DNA from: Gemmobacter aquaticus
GTDB lineage: Bacteria > Pseudomonadota > Alphaproteobacteria > Rhodobacterales > Rhodobacteraceae
DNA: 64,000 nt
NCBI RefSeq assembly: GCF_007859075.1
Contig: NZ_VOAK01000024.1
Coordinates: 1-64,000, forward strand
Reading direction: 5' to 3'
Positions within the stretch are counted from its first letter, which is position 1; the number at the start of each line of letters is the position of its first letter. Position numbers and translations under genes: made by a program. The notes under the pieces are model-generated. The model was given only the letters and a program-made list of their open reading frames with translations, ran no database searches and was not told the origin of the DNA. This document shows positions 44,780 to 53,373 of the stretch, piece by piece.

Positions 44780-46297
44780 TCAGAAGAAGCCAAGCTTGTT
44801 GGGGTTGTAGCTGACCAGCAGGTTTTTGGTTTCCTGATAGTGGTCGAGCATCATCTTGTGCGTCTCACGCCCGATTCCGGACTGCTTGTAGCCGCCGAAG
44901 GCCGCGCCAGCCGGATAGGCGTGGTAGCAGTTGGTCCAGACGCGGCCCGCCTCGATCCCGCGGCCCGCGCGGTAGGCGGTGTTCATGTCGCGGCTCCATA
45001 CCCCGGCGCCGAGACCGAAGACGGTGTCGTTGGCAATCTCAAGCGCCTCGTCCAGTGTCTTGAAGGTGGTCACCGACACGACCGGTCCGAAGATTTCCTC
45101 CTGGAAGACCCGCATCTTGTTGTGGCCTTCAAAGACGGTGGGCTGGATGTAGAAGCCATTGGCGATATCGCCGTTGAACTTGTTCACCGAACCACCGGTC
45201 AGCACCTTGGCGCCCTCCTTGCGGCCGATCTCCAGATAGGAAGAGATCTTGTCGTATTGCTCCTGGCTTGCTTGCGCACCGATCATCGTGTTGGTCGCAC
45301 GCGGGTCGCCCGCGATGATCGCCTCAACCCGCTTCAGGGCCTTTTCCATGAAGCGGTCGTAGATCGATTCATGGATCAGCGCGCGCGACGGGCAGGTGCA
45401 GACCTCGCCCTGGTTCAGCGCGAACAGGGCAAAGCCCTCCAGCGCCTTGTCCAGGAATTCGTCATCCTCGTCCATCACATCGGCGAAGAAGACGTTGGGG
45501 GACTTGCCACCCAGTTCCAGCGTGATGTTGGTCAGGTTGTCGGCGGCGGCGCGCATGATCGACTTGCCCACCGGTGTGGAGCCCGTGAAGGCGATCTTGG
45601 CGATGCGGGTCGACGCGGCGAGTGGCGCACCTGCTTCAAGACCGAGGCCGTTCACGATATTCAGCACACCCGGCGGCAGCAGGTCTTCGATGAATTGCAT
45701 CAGGTACATGATCGAGGCCGGGGTCTGCTCGGCCGGCTTCAGAACGATGCAGTTGCCCGCGGCCAGTGCAGGTGCAATCTTCCATGCCGCCATCAGGATC
45801 GGGAAGTTCCACGGAATGATCTGGCCGACAACGCCCAGAGGTTCGTGGAAGTGATAGGCCACGGTGTCGTTGTCGATCTGCCCGATCGAGCCTTCCTGCG
45901 CACGGATCGCACCGGCGAAATAGCGGAAGTGGTCGATGGCGAGCGGAATGTCCGCGGCCAGCGTCTCGCGCAGCGGCTTGCCGTTATCCCAGGTTTCGGC
46001 AATCGCGATGGCTTCAAGATTGGCTTCAATCCGGTCAGCAATTTTCAGCAGGATGTTCGAGCGTTCGGTGGTCGAGGTGGTGCCCCAACGACGGCGCGCG
46101 GCATGTGCGGCATCCAGTGCGGCCTCGACATCGGCGGCGTTTGAACGTGCCACCTCGCAGATCACCTGACCGGTGACGGGCGAGATGTTGGGCATGTACT
46201 GCCCCGACTTCGGCGCGACCCACTGGCCGCCGATGAAGTTCTCATAGCGGGTCTTGAACGGGGCAGCCTTCAGGTCGAAGGTTTCAAGCTTGGTCAT
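44780..46297 (-). CDS. NAD-dependent aldehyde dehydrogenase (ExaC/AldB-like)
   Basis: A 505-residue aldehyde dehydrogenase of the acetaldehyde/ExaC/AcoD type. Catalytic Glu261 lies in [14 protein letters not shown] and nucleophile Cys300 in [15 protein letters not shown]. Length and the NWVHAY-like C-terminal [21 protein letters not shown] are typical. The gene lies about 106 bp downstream of the AcoR-like regulator on the same strand, and an 11+11 palindrome sits about 100 bp upstream of its ATG. Regulation by that protein in response to an alcohol or aldehyde is probable. GGAGGAA precedes the start. Confidence 0.93.
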   Translation of the reverse strand: MTKLETFDLKAAPFKTRYENFIGGQWVAPKSGQYMPNISPVTGQVICEVARSNAADVEAALDAAHAARRRWGTTSTTERSNILLKIADRIEANLEAIAIAETWDNGKPLRETLAADIPLAIDHFRYFAGAIRAQEGSIGQIDNDTVAYHFHEPLGVVGQIIPWNFPILMAAWKIAPALAAGNCIVLKPAEQTPASIMYLMQFIEDLLPPGVLNIVNGLGLEAGAPLAASTRIAKIAFTGSTPVGKSIMRAAADNLTNITLELGGKSPNVFFADVMDEDDEFLDKALEGFALFALNQGEVCTCPSRALIHESIYDRFMEKALKRVEAIIAGDPRATNTMIGAQASQEQYDKISSYLEIGRKEGAKVLTGGSVNKFNGDIANGFYIQPTVFEGHNKMRVFQEEIFGPVVSVTTFKTLDEALEIANDTVFGLGAGVWSRDMNTAYRAGRGIEAGRVWTNCYHAYPAGAAFGGYKQSGIGRETHKMMLDHYQETKNLLVSYNPNKLGFF

Positions 46298-46396
46298 GGT
46301 GGTTCCTCCTGTCAGGCCGCCTCCTCGCGGCCGATAGAGAAACTGTGTGGCCTTGGGTGATTCCCGTCACCCCGGGGCCGGCGGGTCGTCAGGCAG

Positions 46397-46420
46397 ACCT
46401 GTCTCAGTTCTGAGACAGGT
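46397..46420. promoter_or_regulatory. Perfect palindrome, candidate AcoR-type upstream activating site
   Basis: Arms ACCTGTCTCAG and CTGAGACAGGT are separated by TT. It overlaps the last codons of the AcoR-like gene and lies about 100 bp upstream of the aldehyde dehydrogenase start. TGTCTC...GAGACA sites are typical targets of AcoR-class Fis-type proteins. On the minus strand it could also act as a hairpin. Confidence 0.55.
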
Positions 46421-47378
46421 CGCGCCCTTCAGTTGCCCGTGCCCCAAGCTTGCGGTGAAACGTGGCGCGGCTGATGCCGAGATTGCGCGCCGCGGCAGAT
46501 GCATTTCCCCCGGTCCGCGCCAGAGCACGCGCGATTACCGCGCGTTCGCCATCCTCTAGCGTATCGGGTACAGCAAGGCCGAGAAGATCGGCGGCGGGCA
46601 CCGGATTGCGCGCCAGATCGCCCTTCAAGCCAAAGTGCTGGCGTGCCGCGCGCGTAGCTCCGATCACCAACTCATCCGCATCGACGGCAAGGATCGCCCC
46701 GACCCCGCGATCAAGACCGGGCGCCAGCCACATCCGGGCCGAGGCAAATCGGGCGCGAAACAGGTCCGCCTCGATCCGTCGGGCAGCCTCGGTCACCGAA
46801 TGGGCAATCAGCGTCATCACCGCCTCAGTGCAGGCGGCATTCGCGGTCGAGACATCCAGCACGGCCGTCAGGGCACCTTCGGCATCGTGGATCGGTGCCG
46901 AGGTGCAACTGAGCCGGGTATTCGACGACAGAAAGTGCTGGTCGCGCTGGATGGTCACGGCGCGTGCCTCGGCAATGCAGGTGCCGATGGCATTGGTACC
47001 GGCCTGCGCCTCAGACCAGATCGTCCCGGTCCACAGCCCGCAATCGGCAAAATCGCGATCCTCGGCACTGTTGCCGCGACGGTCCACCGGCACGCCGTCA
47101 CGGTCCGACAGCACGACACAGGTGCCAAGCCCGCCAACCGCGCGGAACAGCCGATCCAGCGTCGGCGCCGCCAGCCGGACGGTGGGCTCCATCCGGTCAG
47201 AGACATGGCGGAACTCGGCATCTGTCATCCGCATGGGCGCGCTGCGTGCTGCAGGGTCCAGCCCGTACATTCGTGCAGACCGCGACCATGAGGCCGCGAT
47301 GGGCGACCGCGCAGCCTCTCCGGTTGTCAATGCTGCCTCGATCCGGGCGGCGTGGGCGCGTGTTTCTGCGACGATCAT
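46404..47378 (-). CDS. AcoR-like regulator with GAF and Fis domains, no AAA+ domain
   Basis: A 324-residue protein. Residues about 30-60 (PIAASWSRSARMYGLDP) and a GAF-like sensor region follow the AcoR/AcxR type (FADCGLWTGTIWSEAQAGTNAIGTCI, DQHFLSSNTRLSCTSAPIHD). The C-terminus ERAVIARALARTGGNASAAARNLGISRATFHRKL is a Fis-type DNA-binding domain. The central sigma-54-interacting AAA+ domain, normally about 240 residues, is absent. It therefore cannot drive sigma-54 transcription by itself. It lies directly upstream of the aldehyde dehydrogenase gene and probably controls it. Confidence 0.85.
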   Translation of the reverse strand: MIVAETRAHAARIEAALTTGEAARSPIAASWSRSARMYGLDPAARSAPMRMTDAEFRHVSDRMEPTVRLAAPTLDRLFRAVGGLGTCVVLSDRDGVPVDRRGNSAEDRDFADCGLWTGTIWSEAQAGTNAIGTCIAEARAVTIQRDQHFLSSNTRLSCTSAPIHDAEGALTAVLDVSTANAACTEAVMTLIAHSVTEAARRIEADLFRARFASARMWLAPGLDRGVGAILAVDADELVIGATRAARQHFGLKGDLARNPVPAADLLGLAVPDTLEDGERAVIARALARTGGNASAAARNLGISRATFHRKLGARATEGRDLSQN

Positions 47379-47491
47379 GCGGACCTCCTGTTACGACGGC
47401 CTCGCGCGGGGAAATCCGGCTGGGGTTGCAGCACCCTAACGCATAGGCGCGCAGGGTCATTGCGACCTTGGTCTAAACCGGCAGGGGCGCG

Positions 47492-48937
47492 TCACTCGGC
47501 CGCGCTGTCCCACCCCGAGATCGCCTTCACCTCGAGGAACTCCTCGATACCCCAGGTTCCGCCCTCTCGCGCGCGCCCCGAGGCCTTGATGCCGCCGAAA
47601 GGGCTGCCGGCAGCGCGCGATTTGCCGTTCATCTCGATCATGCCAGCGCGCAGCTGACGGGCCAGCCGGTTGCGGCGGGTGCCATCCTGGCTCTGGACGT
47701 AGTTTGTCAGGCCATAGGGCGTGTCATTGGCGATGCGCACGGCCTCTTCCTCGGTGTCGAAGGGAATGATCGACAGGACCGGGCCAAAGATCTCTTCGCG
47801 CTCGATGGTCATGCCGGGCTTCACATCAGCAAAGACGGTGGGTTTGACATAGAAGCCGCGGTTCAGATGCTCGGGCAGGCCAAGCCCGCCTGCGACAAGG
47901 CGCGCGCCCTCGTCGATCCCTTTCTGGATGTAGCCCTGGATCTGTTCCCACTGGCGCTTGTTCACCACCGGGCCGATGTGCGGCCCTTCTTTCGAGGCCG
48001 GGCCAACCGCGATGGAACTTGCCACCTGCGCGGCCTTTTCGACCGCCTGATCATAGACCGCGCGTTCCACCAGCATCCGCGAGGGTGCGTTGCACGACTG
48101 GCCCGAGTTCTGCATCATGTGACGCACGCCACGCTCGACCGCCTTTTCGTCGGCATCGGCGAAGATCAGGTTGGCGCCCTTGCCCCCCAGTTCCAGCGTC
48201 ACCCGCTTCAGCGTCTCGGCCGCGGCCTTGGAAATCGCCCGCCCCGCACGGGTTGATCCTGTGAACGAGATCATCTCGACATCCGGATGCTCTGACAGAC
48301 GGGTGCCCACGCCCGCCCCGTCGCCATTCACAAGGTTGAAGACACCGGCAGGAACGCCTGCCTCATGCACGAACTCGGCAAACAGCATCGACGAAAGCGG
48401 CGATTCCTCTGACGGCTTCAGCACGCAGGGGCATCCCGCCAGCAGCGCCGGGATCACCTTCAGCGTCACCTGGTTCATCGGCCAGTTCCAGGGCGTGATC
48501 AGCCCCACAACCCCGATGGGCTCCAGTGCGATGCGGTCATTCGGCGCGTGGGGACCAAGCGGGCGGATCCATTCAACATGGTCGAAGGCCGTCAGGAAGT
48601 TCCGCAGGTGCCACGGCAGGCACGGCGCCTGCGAGTTGCGCGACAGATCGATCGGGGCGCCCATCTCAAGGCTGATGGCCTGCGCCATCTCTTCCTTCCG
48701 GCGCTCATAGATGTCGAGGATGCGTTCCACATACATGCGACGCGTCGCCGGCGGTGTCGCGGCCCATGTCGGGAAGGCCGCCTTGGCCGCAGCCACCGCG
48801 CGGTCGCAATCGGCAGCACTGCCCAGCGAGATCACGGCGCAGACCTCTTCGGTGGAGGGATCGATGACCGGGCAGTCGCGCGGCGCCAGCGGGGCGACCC
48901 AGGCACCGTCGATATAGAAGTCGCGCTTTTCGATCAT
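47492..48937 (-). CDS. Aldehyde dehydrogenase family protein
   Basis: An NAD(P)-dependent aldehyde dehydrogenase of 481 residues. Glu249 is in VTLELGGKGANLIFA and Cys282 in NSGQSCNAPSRM, so both catalytic residues are present. It differs clearly from the ExaC-type paralogue and belongs to the broad betaine/salicylaldehyde-type group; the substrate is unknown. It lies 113 bp upstream of the AcoR-like gene on the same strand and could be transcribed with it. The ATG at 48937 follows AAGGAGG. Confidence 0.92.
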   Translation of the reverse strand: MIEKRDFYIDGAWVAPLAPRDCPVIDPSTEEVCAVISLGSAADCDRAVAAAKAAFPTWAATPPATRRMYVERILDIYERRKEEMAQAISLEMGAPIDLSRNSQAPCLPWHLRNFLTAFDHVEWIRPLGPHAPNDRIALEPIGVVGLITPWNWPMNQVTLKVIPALLAGCPCVLKPSEESPLSSMLFAEFVHEAGVPAGVFNLVNGDGAGVGTRLSEHPDVEMISFTGSTRAGRAISKAAAETLKRVTLELGGKGANLIFADADEKAVERGVRHMMQNSGQSCNAPSRMLVERAVYDQAVEKAAQVASSIAVGPASKEGPHIGPVVNKRQWEQIQGYIQKGIDEGARLVAGGLGLPEHLNRGFYVKPTVFADVKPGMTIEREEIFGPVLSIIPFDTEEEAVRIANDTPYGLTNYVQSQDGTRRNRLARQLRAGMIEMNGKSRAAGSPFGGIKASGRAREGGTWGIEEFLEVKAISGWDSAAE

Positions 48938-49080
48938 GTCGTCCTCCTTGAGTTGGGCGGGATCATAGCGGGCGCCCCGCAGCGGGCAAGTCGATTCGCG
49001 ATAATTTGATCAAATTATTTGACAGCCGTTTTCCGCCGACAGGCTTTTGCCAAGGCCCGCCGGTGCTGCTAGGAAGACGC

Positions 49081-49992
49081 ATGTTCGGATTTCTGCAGCG
49101 TTCCCGCTCGATCACCAAGATTGCCCTGCAGCCGCCCACGCCGCAGGCAGACCGGCACGGGCTGGCGCTGGTGCTGATCGTCAAGAACGAGGCACCGCAT
49201 ATCGGCGAATGGGCACGGTTCCACCTGCGCGCGGGCGTGCGGCACATCCACGCCTATGACAACGGCTCTACTGATGGCACGGCAGAGGCGCTCCTCTCGG
49301 CGGCTGGCCTGCAGGCCAGCGTGATCCCCTGGGACCAGAAGCTGCGCGACGCCCGGCGCGGGCTGGAGATCCACAATCAGGTTCTGGCCTATGCCCATGC
49401 CGTGCGCAATTTCGGCAGCCGCTATCGCTGGCTCAGCTTCATCGATGTCGACGAGTTCCTGATCCCCAGGCAGGCCAACAGCTTGCCAGAGGCGCTGGCC
49501 CATCTGGAAGGCTGCCGCAACATCAGCCTGCCTTGGCATATGTTCGGACGGTCCGGCCATATCGAGCCGCCCGCCGGGGGCGTGCTGCGCAACTACACCC
49601 GCCGCAATCCTGATCCGATGAGCGATGCCAAGGGCCTACGGAACTTCAAGATGATCGTCGACCCCTGCCATGTCACCGCCCTCAAGGTGCATGAGATCGA
49701 GACCGACGGCGGCACCACCACCTGCAATGACCGGGGTGAGGCGTTCACCAACTCTTCGCGTGAAGGGACCCGTTTCTATTCGGCCGACCACATCCAGTTG
49801 AACCATTACTACACCCGGTCCGATGCCGAGTTGCGGGCCAAGATCGCGCGCGGCCCCAATCTGACCACTCCGGATGCCGACCATCTGCGCCGCGTCATGC
49901 GCAAGGTCGCCGCGATTGAGGCCGACGAGATCGAGGACCGCGCCGCGATCGAGTTTCTCGAAAGGCCCCACCCCGAAAGGACAGGTGGATGA
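49081..49992 (+). CDS. Glycosyltransferase family 2-like (GT2_4/GT92-type) protein
   Basis: A 303-residue glycosyltransferase. The nucleotide-sugar part is ALVLIVKNEAPHIGEWARFHLRAGVRHIHAYDNGSTDG (29-65), and the metal motif is IDVDEF (121-126). The C-terminal HYYTRSDAELRAKIARG is normal for the GT2_4/GT92 group. No signal or membrane segment is seen. It is the first gene of a run of three glycosyltransferases and overlaps the GT25 gene by ATGA. The start follows GGAAG. Confidence 0.82.
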   Translation: MFGFLQRSRSITKIALQPPTPQADRHGLALVLIVKNEAPHIGEWARFHLRAGVRHIHAYDNGSTDGTAEALLSAAGLQASVIPWDQKLRDARRGLEIHNQVLAYAHAVRNFGSRYRWLSFIDVDEFLIPRQANSLPEALAHLEGCRNISLPWHMFGRSGHIEPPAGGVLRNYTRRNPDPMSDAKGLRNFKMIVDPCHVTALKVHEIETDGGTTTCNDRGEAFTNSSREGTRFYSADHIQLNHYYTRSDAELRAKIARGPNLTTPDADHLRRVMRKVAAIEADEIEDRAAIEFLERPHPERTGG

Positions 49993-50780
49993 ACCGGCTG
50001 GACGTTCAGTTGATCAACCTTGATGGCAGCGATGCCCGCCTGACCCGCGCGACGGCGGCGCTGCAGGCCGCAGGCATCCCCTTTCGCCGCCTTCCCGCTT
50101 TTGACGGCCGCGGCAAGCGCCCCGAGGATCTGCCGCTTTACGATCCCGCTGCCGCAATGCGCAGTTTTGGCCGCAAGTTGACCGGCGGCGAGATCGGCTG
50201 CTTCCTGAGCCATCTGGAGGCTGCGCGGCAGTTTCTGCAAACTGGCGCTGACTATGGGCTGGTGCTGGAGGATGACCTCTCGATCGCTACGCCTGATGCG
50301 GGCACAGTCCTGACAGGACTGCTTGATGCGCTGCCCAAAGTGTCGGCAGACAAGGTCTGGCATGTAGCCAACCTTGGACGCGCAGCGCCCGAGGTGTCTT
50401 CGCGTCTTGGCCCGGTCGCGCCGGGCCATCTGCTGGTGCGCGCCCATCTGTTTCCCGTGACCACGACGGCGATCCTCTGGTCGCGCGAGGGGGCAGCGGC
50501 TTTTGTGCATGACGTTCAGCGCATCGATATGCCCGTGGATCAATGGCTGCGGTGCTGGGCTTCAGCGGCGGATACCGGGCTTGCGGTCAATCCGGCGCTC
50601 TTTGGCACCTCTGGCGCGGCGAGTGAGATCGACGCCTCGGTCTCGCGCAGCAAATCCGTGCGACGGGGGCCGCGCTACGCCATCGCCCGAAAGCTGTGGC
50701 TTTGGCGGAACACCCGGCTTGCGCGCCGCCATCAGGCGGCATTTGCCAAAGCCCACCCACAATCAAGTAGCAGGACCTGA
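49989..50780 (+). CDS. Glycosyltransferase family 25 (LPS type)
   Basis: A 263-residue protein of the GT25 group that adds galactose or similar sugars to lipopolysaccharide or glycans. LTGGEIGCFLSHLEAARQFL (65-84) and YGLVLEDDLSI (89-99) are family hallmarks, with EDD as the nucleotide-sugar motif. It is coupled to the GT2-like gene upstream by ATGA, and the next GT8 gene follows within 20 bp. The acceptor is unknown. Confidence 0.9.
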   Translation: MNRLDVQLINLDGSDARLTRATAALQAAGIPFRRLPAFDGRGKRPEDLPLYDPAAAMRSFGRKLTGGEIGCFLSHLEAARQFLQTGADYGLVLEDDLSIATPDAGTVLTGLLDALPKVSADKVWHVANLGRAAPEVSSRLGPVAPGHLLVRAHLFPVTTTAILWSREGAAAFVHDVQRIDMPVDQWLRCWASAADTGLAVNPALFGTSGAASEIDASVSRSKSVRRGPRYAIARKLWLWRNTRLARRHQAAFAKAHPQSSSRT

Positions 50781-50798
50781 GTGCAGGAGTTGGTGTCC

Positions 50799-51710
50799 AT
50801 GGTCTCCCATCCGGTCAAGATCGCCTTCGTCACGGATCGCGGCTATCTGCGCCCCACGCTGGTGGCGATGTGGAGCCTTCTCGAACACCTCTCCCGCCCG
50901 GCTGAAGTACATTTCTGGGGGGATGACCTGTCAGAGGCCGACTGGCAGGCCGTAAGCCGGGTGGCCGCGATCCGGCCGGACTGCCGGTTGATCACAAAGG
51001 CCCTCGGGGCGGCTGAGTTGGGCGCGTTCAGCTGGGAAAGCACCTACATCACCGCTGCGGCCATGGGGCGGCTGTTCCTGCCCCGCCATGTGGCCGGACG
51101 CATCCTTTATGTGGATGGCGACACGATCATCCGGGGCGATGTGGCGCCTTTGTTCGACCTCGATCTGGGCGGTGCGCTGATTGGCGCGGTGCGCGATGAT
51201 CCGACCGCAAAGCAGATGGTCAAGCGTGGACGAGGGCGAAAGCTGCGCCCCGCGGCAGTCGAGCGGGTGGACGGCATCGCCGCCTATACCGACCCTGCCC
51301 GCTATTTCAACTCGGGCGTCCTGCTTCTGGATTGTGACCGCATCCGCGCCACCCCCGGCCTACTTGACCAGCTTGAGGATGTCAGCGCCGCTTCGGCCTT
51401 CGCGATGGGGGATCAGGATCATCTGAATGCGATCTTCGCCAACCGCACCCATTTGCTTAACCCGGCATGGAATGCCTCATGGGCGCGCGCGGGCTTGCAG
51501 CGTGACCTGAGCCGGGCGCTTGGTGCCGAGGCTGACGAACTTGCGCCTTTGCCTGACACGATCATCCATTTCCACGGTCCCCGCAAACCGTGGCTCGCGC
51601 CCCGGCGTGATCTCTGGAACAAGACGGCCCGCGCGACGCTGTCTTACCGGCGGCAGTTGCGCCGCTATCTGCGTGCGTTCCCTGATCTGGCGCCGCCCGC
51701 AAAGGGGTGA
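50799..51710 (+). CDS. Glycosyltransferase family 8 protein
   Basis: A 303-residue GT8 protein, related to LPS glucosyl/galactosyltransferases (RfaI/RfaJ) and glycogenin. KIAFVTDRGYLRPTLVAMWSLLEH starts the domain, YVDGDTIIRGD (105-115) has the DxD metal site, and GDQDHLNAIFANRTHLLNPAWNA is the usual acceptor/UDP region. IIHFHGPRKPW gives the conserved His. The ATG at 50799 is preceded by AGGAG; GTG at 50781 is an alternative. It ends the glycosyltransferase run. Confidence 0.9.
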   Translation: MVSHPVKIAFVTDRGYLRPTLVAMWSLLEHLSRPAEVHFWGDDLSEADWQAVSRVAAIRPDCRLITKALGAAELGAFSWESTYITAAAMGRLFLPRHVAGRILYVDGDTIIRGDVAPLFDLDLGGALIGAVRDDPTAKQMVKRGRGRKLRPAAVERVDGIAAYTDPARYFNSGVLLLDCDRIRATPGLLDQLEDVSAASAFAMGDQDHLNAIFANRTHLLNPAWNASWARAGLQRDLSRALGAEADELAPLPDTIIHFHGPRKPWLAPRRDLWNKTARATLSYRRQLRRYLRAFPDLAPPAKG

Positions 51711-51899
51711 ACGTTCGGCAGGACCGCCTCTTTGCGGGAAAGAACTTGCGCCAAGGGCTGGCCCCACGGTGCTTCGGTTCGCCTGTGGGACTGCGCGATG
51801 GAACGGTGTCCTCATTTGTTTGGCAACGCGCCTTGGGGGCTGAAACCCGGCCAGATTTCCACTATTTGATCATTGACTTACCCTTGCAGGAGCCTGTTC

Positions 51900-52559
51900 A
51901 TGTCTGTTCGCATCAATGATATCGCCCCCGATTTCACCGCACAGTCCACCGCCGGCGAGATCCGCTTCCACGAATGGCTGGGCGACAGCTATGGCATCGT
52001 GTTCAGCCATCCGCGCGATTTCACGCCGGTTTGCACCACCGAATTTGGCGCCGTTGCGCAACTGGTGCCCGAATTTGCGCGCCGCAATACCAAAGTAATC
52101 GGCGTCTCGGTCGACTCGGTTGACGATCATGCCAAATGGAAGCGCGATATCGAGGCCTTTGGTGGCGCGCCGGCAGATTTCCCGATCATCGACGACACCG
52201 CCCTGACTGTGGCCAAAGCCTATGACATGCTGCCGGCCGACTACTACCTGCCGACCGAGGGGCGCGCGCCTGCGCATACCGCGACGGTGCGCACCGTCTA
52301 TATCGTGGGGCCGGACAAGAAGGTGCGGTTGACCATGACCTATCCGATGTCGGTCGGGCGCAACTTCGCCGAGATCCTGCGGGCGCTTGATGCCGTGCAG
52401 GCCACCGACGGCGTTCCACTGGCTACGCCCGCCAACTGGCAACCCGGTCAGGACTTGATCGTGGCGCTGAGCCTGAACAACGAACAGGCCGCTGAACGCT
52501 ACGGCGATCTAGATATCCGCCTGCCCTATCTGCGCTTCGCCCGCGCCCCGCGCGGCTGA
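51900..52559 (+). CDS. 1-Cys peroxiredoxin (Prx6 type)
   Basis: A 219-residue peroxiredoxin that reduces hydrogen peroxide and organic peroxides. The single cysteine Cys45 lies in HPRDFTPVCTTEFG and no other cysteine exists, so it is 1-Cys. FPIIDDTALTVAKAYDML and the Prx6-type long C-terminal region (TPANWQPGQDLIVALSLNNEQA) are as in the family. GCAGGAG precedes the ATG. A good intrinsic terminator follows. Confidence 0.94.
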   Translation: MSVRINDIAPDFTAQSTAGEIRFHEWLGDSYGIVFSHPRDFTPVCTTEFGAVAQLVPEFARRNTKVIGVSVDSVDDHAKWKRDIEAFGGAPADFPIIDDTALTVAKAYDMLPADYYLPTEGRAPAHTATVRTVYIVGPDKKVRLTMTYPMSVGRNFAEILRALDAVQATDGVPLATPANWQPGQDLIVALSLNNEQAAERYGDLDIRLPYLRFARAPRG

Positions 52560-52584
52560 GACCTTCAAAGCATTGCACCTGCTG

Positions 52585-52614
52585 AAACCCCGCGCCCGCT
52601 GGCGTGGGGTTTTT
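52585..52614 (+). terminator. Intrinsic terminator after the peroxiredoxin gene
   Basis: Arms AACCCCGCGCC and GGCGTGGGGTT (one G-T pair) with a CGCT loop, ending in TTTTT. It lies 25 bp after the stop. Confidence 0.88.
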
Positions 52615-52703
52615 CGCTGCGCAGGGGCTGCGCGCTGACGATTTCGTTATCGGTTTGTGAAAAGCCATGCGGTTTCTGCATGGCGGCATTAACCCGCCGG
52701 CGG

Positions 52704-52733
52704 ATTGTGCATCCGCAGCATTTGCCCCATGTT
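52704..52733 (+). promoter_or_regulatory. Candidate RpoH-type promoter for the DUF1127/CcsR unit
   Basis: ATTGTG at 52704-52709 and CCCCATGTT at 52725-52733 are 15 bp apart, like the sigma-32 pattern (CTTGAA, then CCCCATnT). It lies about 60 bp before the DUF1127 ATG. In Rhodobacter sphaeroides the equivalent unit is driven by RpoHI/RpoHII. Assignment is by pattern. Confidence 0.5.
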
Positions 52734-52792
52734 AGCGTCAACAGCGCGAAGGAATGATGAGCGCGCCAAGACGATGATGATGAGGCACTGAG

Positions 52793-53008
52793 ATGGCATA
52801 CGTAGTTTCGAACCGCACCGCACGCTTTTCGCTCGGCGACTATCTGGGCAATGTGAAGGCTTCGCTGAAGGCCAATCTGGCCCGCCGCGCGATCTATCGC
52901 CAGACCCTGAACGAGCTGAACGCGCTGACCGACCGTGAGCTGATTGACCTGGGCATCTCGCGTTTCGAGATCACCGCACTGGCCCATGAAGCGGCCTACG
53001 GCAAGTAA
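52793..53008 (+). CDS. DUF1127 small RNA-binding protein (CcaF1-like)
   Basis: A 71-residue basic protein. The DUF1127 signature fills the C-terminal part (RQTLNELNALTDRELIDLGISRFEI). In Rhodobacter sphaeroides the homologous small protein CcaF1 (RSP_6037) binds RNA and influences processing of CcsR sRNAs, which are made from the 3' part of its own transcript. The same layout is present here: a two-hairpin RNA directly follows. GAGG lies 8 bases before the ATG. A role in stress-dependent post-transcriptional control is likely. Confidence 0.85.
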   Translation: MAYVVSNRTARFSLGDYLGNVKASLKANLARRAIYRQTLNELNALTDRELIDLGISRFEITALAHEAAYGK

Positions 53009-53020
53009 TTCCCCGGTTTC

Positions 53021-53086
53021 CTGCCCCTCCTCCTCCTCCCTGAGGGGCGGAACAAGACGAAGCCCTCCTCCTCCCTGGCTTCGTCA
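53021..53086 (+). ncRNA. CcsR/'cuckoo'-type sRNA with two CCTCCTCCC loops
   Basis: Two hairpins follow the DUF1127 gene. Hairpin 1 has arms GCCCCTC and GAGGGGC (53023-53048); hairpin 2 has arms GACGAAGCC and GGCTTCGTC (53056-53085). Both enclose the same 12-base loop CTCCTCCTCCCT, an anti-Shine-Dalgarno motif. This is the known CcsR/cuckoo architecture in alphaproteobacteria. R. sphaeroides has four copies in tandem; here I see one unit with two hairpins. A terminator ends the transcript at 53123. Such RNAs accumulate under stress and may titrate ribosomes or base-pair with mRNAs. Confidence 0.82.
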
Positions 53087-53094
53087 ATGACAGA

Positions 53095-53123
53095 AGGCCC
53101 GTGGCACCCGCCACGGGCCTTTT
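53095..53123 (+). terminator. Intrinsic terminator of the DUF1127/CcsR unit
   Basis: Perfect 11-base arms AGGCCCGTGGC and GCCACGGGCCT around ACCC, followed by TTT. It ends the sRNA and lies beside the convergent DUF6525 gene. Confidence 0.88.
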
Positions 53124-53127
53124 GCAT

Positions 53128-53373
53128 TCAAGCGCACCCGAAGGACTCGCGGCGAAGCGTGGCCCGTTCGGCGGCGTCCAGCCGCGCCAGTGCCTCGTCC
53201 TCGGACTGGCCCTGTTGCAGCGCACGGGTCCAGATACGCAAGACAGACCGCGCGCTCCATGGCAGGGCGGCATGGATGACCCAACGCCGCAGTGCGGGCG
53301 GCAGGGCATCATGGCGCGACATCGGGCACCCGCTGCGCCAGCGCGCGCGGGATGACACAAGGTTCCGCTTCAT
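53128..53373 (-). CDS. DUF6525 family small protein
   Basis: An 81-residue protein. The block [33 protein letters not shown] is the DUF6525 core found next to diverse genes in Rhodobacterales. The N-terminus [15 protein letters not shown] also fits relatives I recall, so the start is set at 53373. That ATG overlaps the stop of the COG0523 gene (ATGA), so it is the second gene of that operon. Function is unknown. Confidence 0.7.
   Translation of the reverse strand: MKRNLVSSRARWRSGCPMSRHDALPPALRRWVIHAALPWSARSVLRIWTRALQQGQSEDEALARLDAAERATLRRESFGCA

Noticed and set aside
46298-46396. Sigma-54 promoter before the aldehyde dehydrogenase
   Set aside because: No GG-N10-GC element is visible, and the neighbouring regulator has no AAA+ domain.
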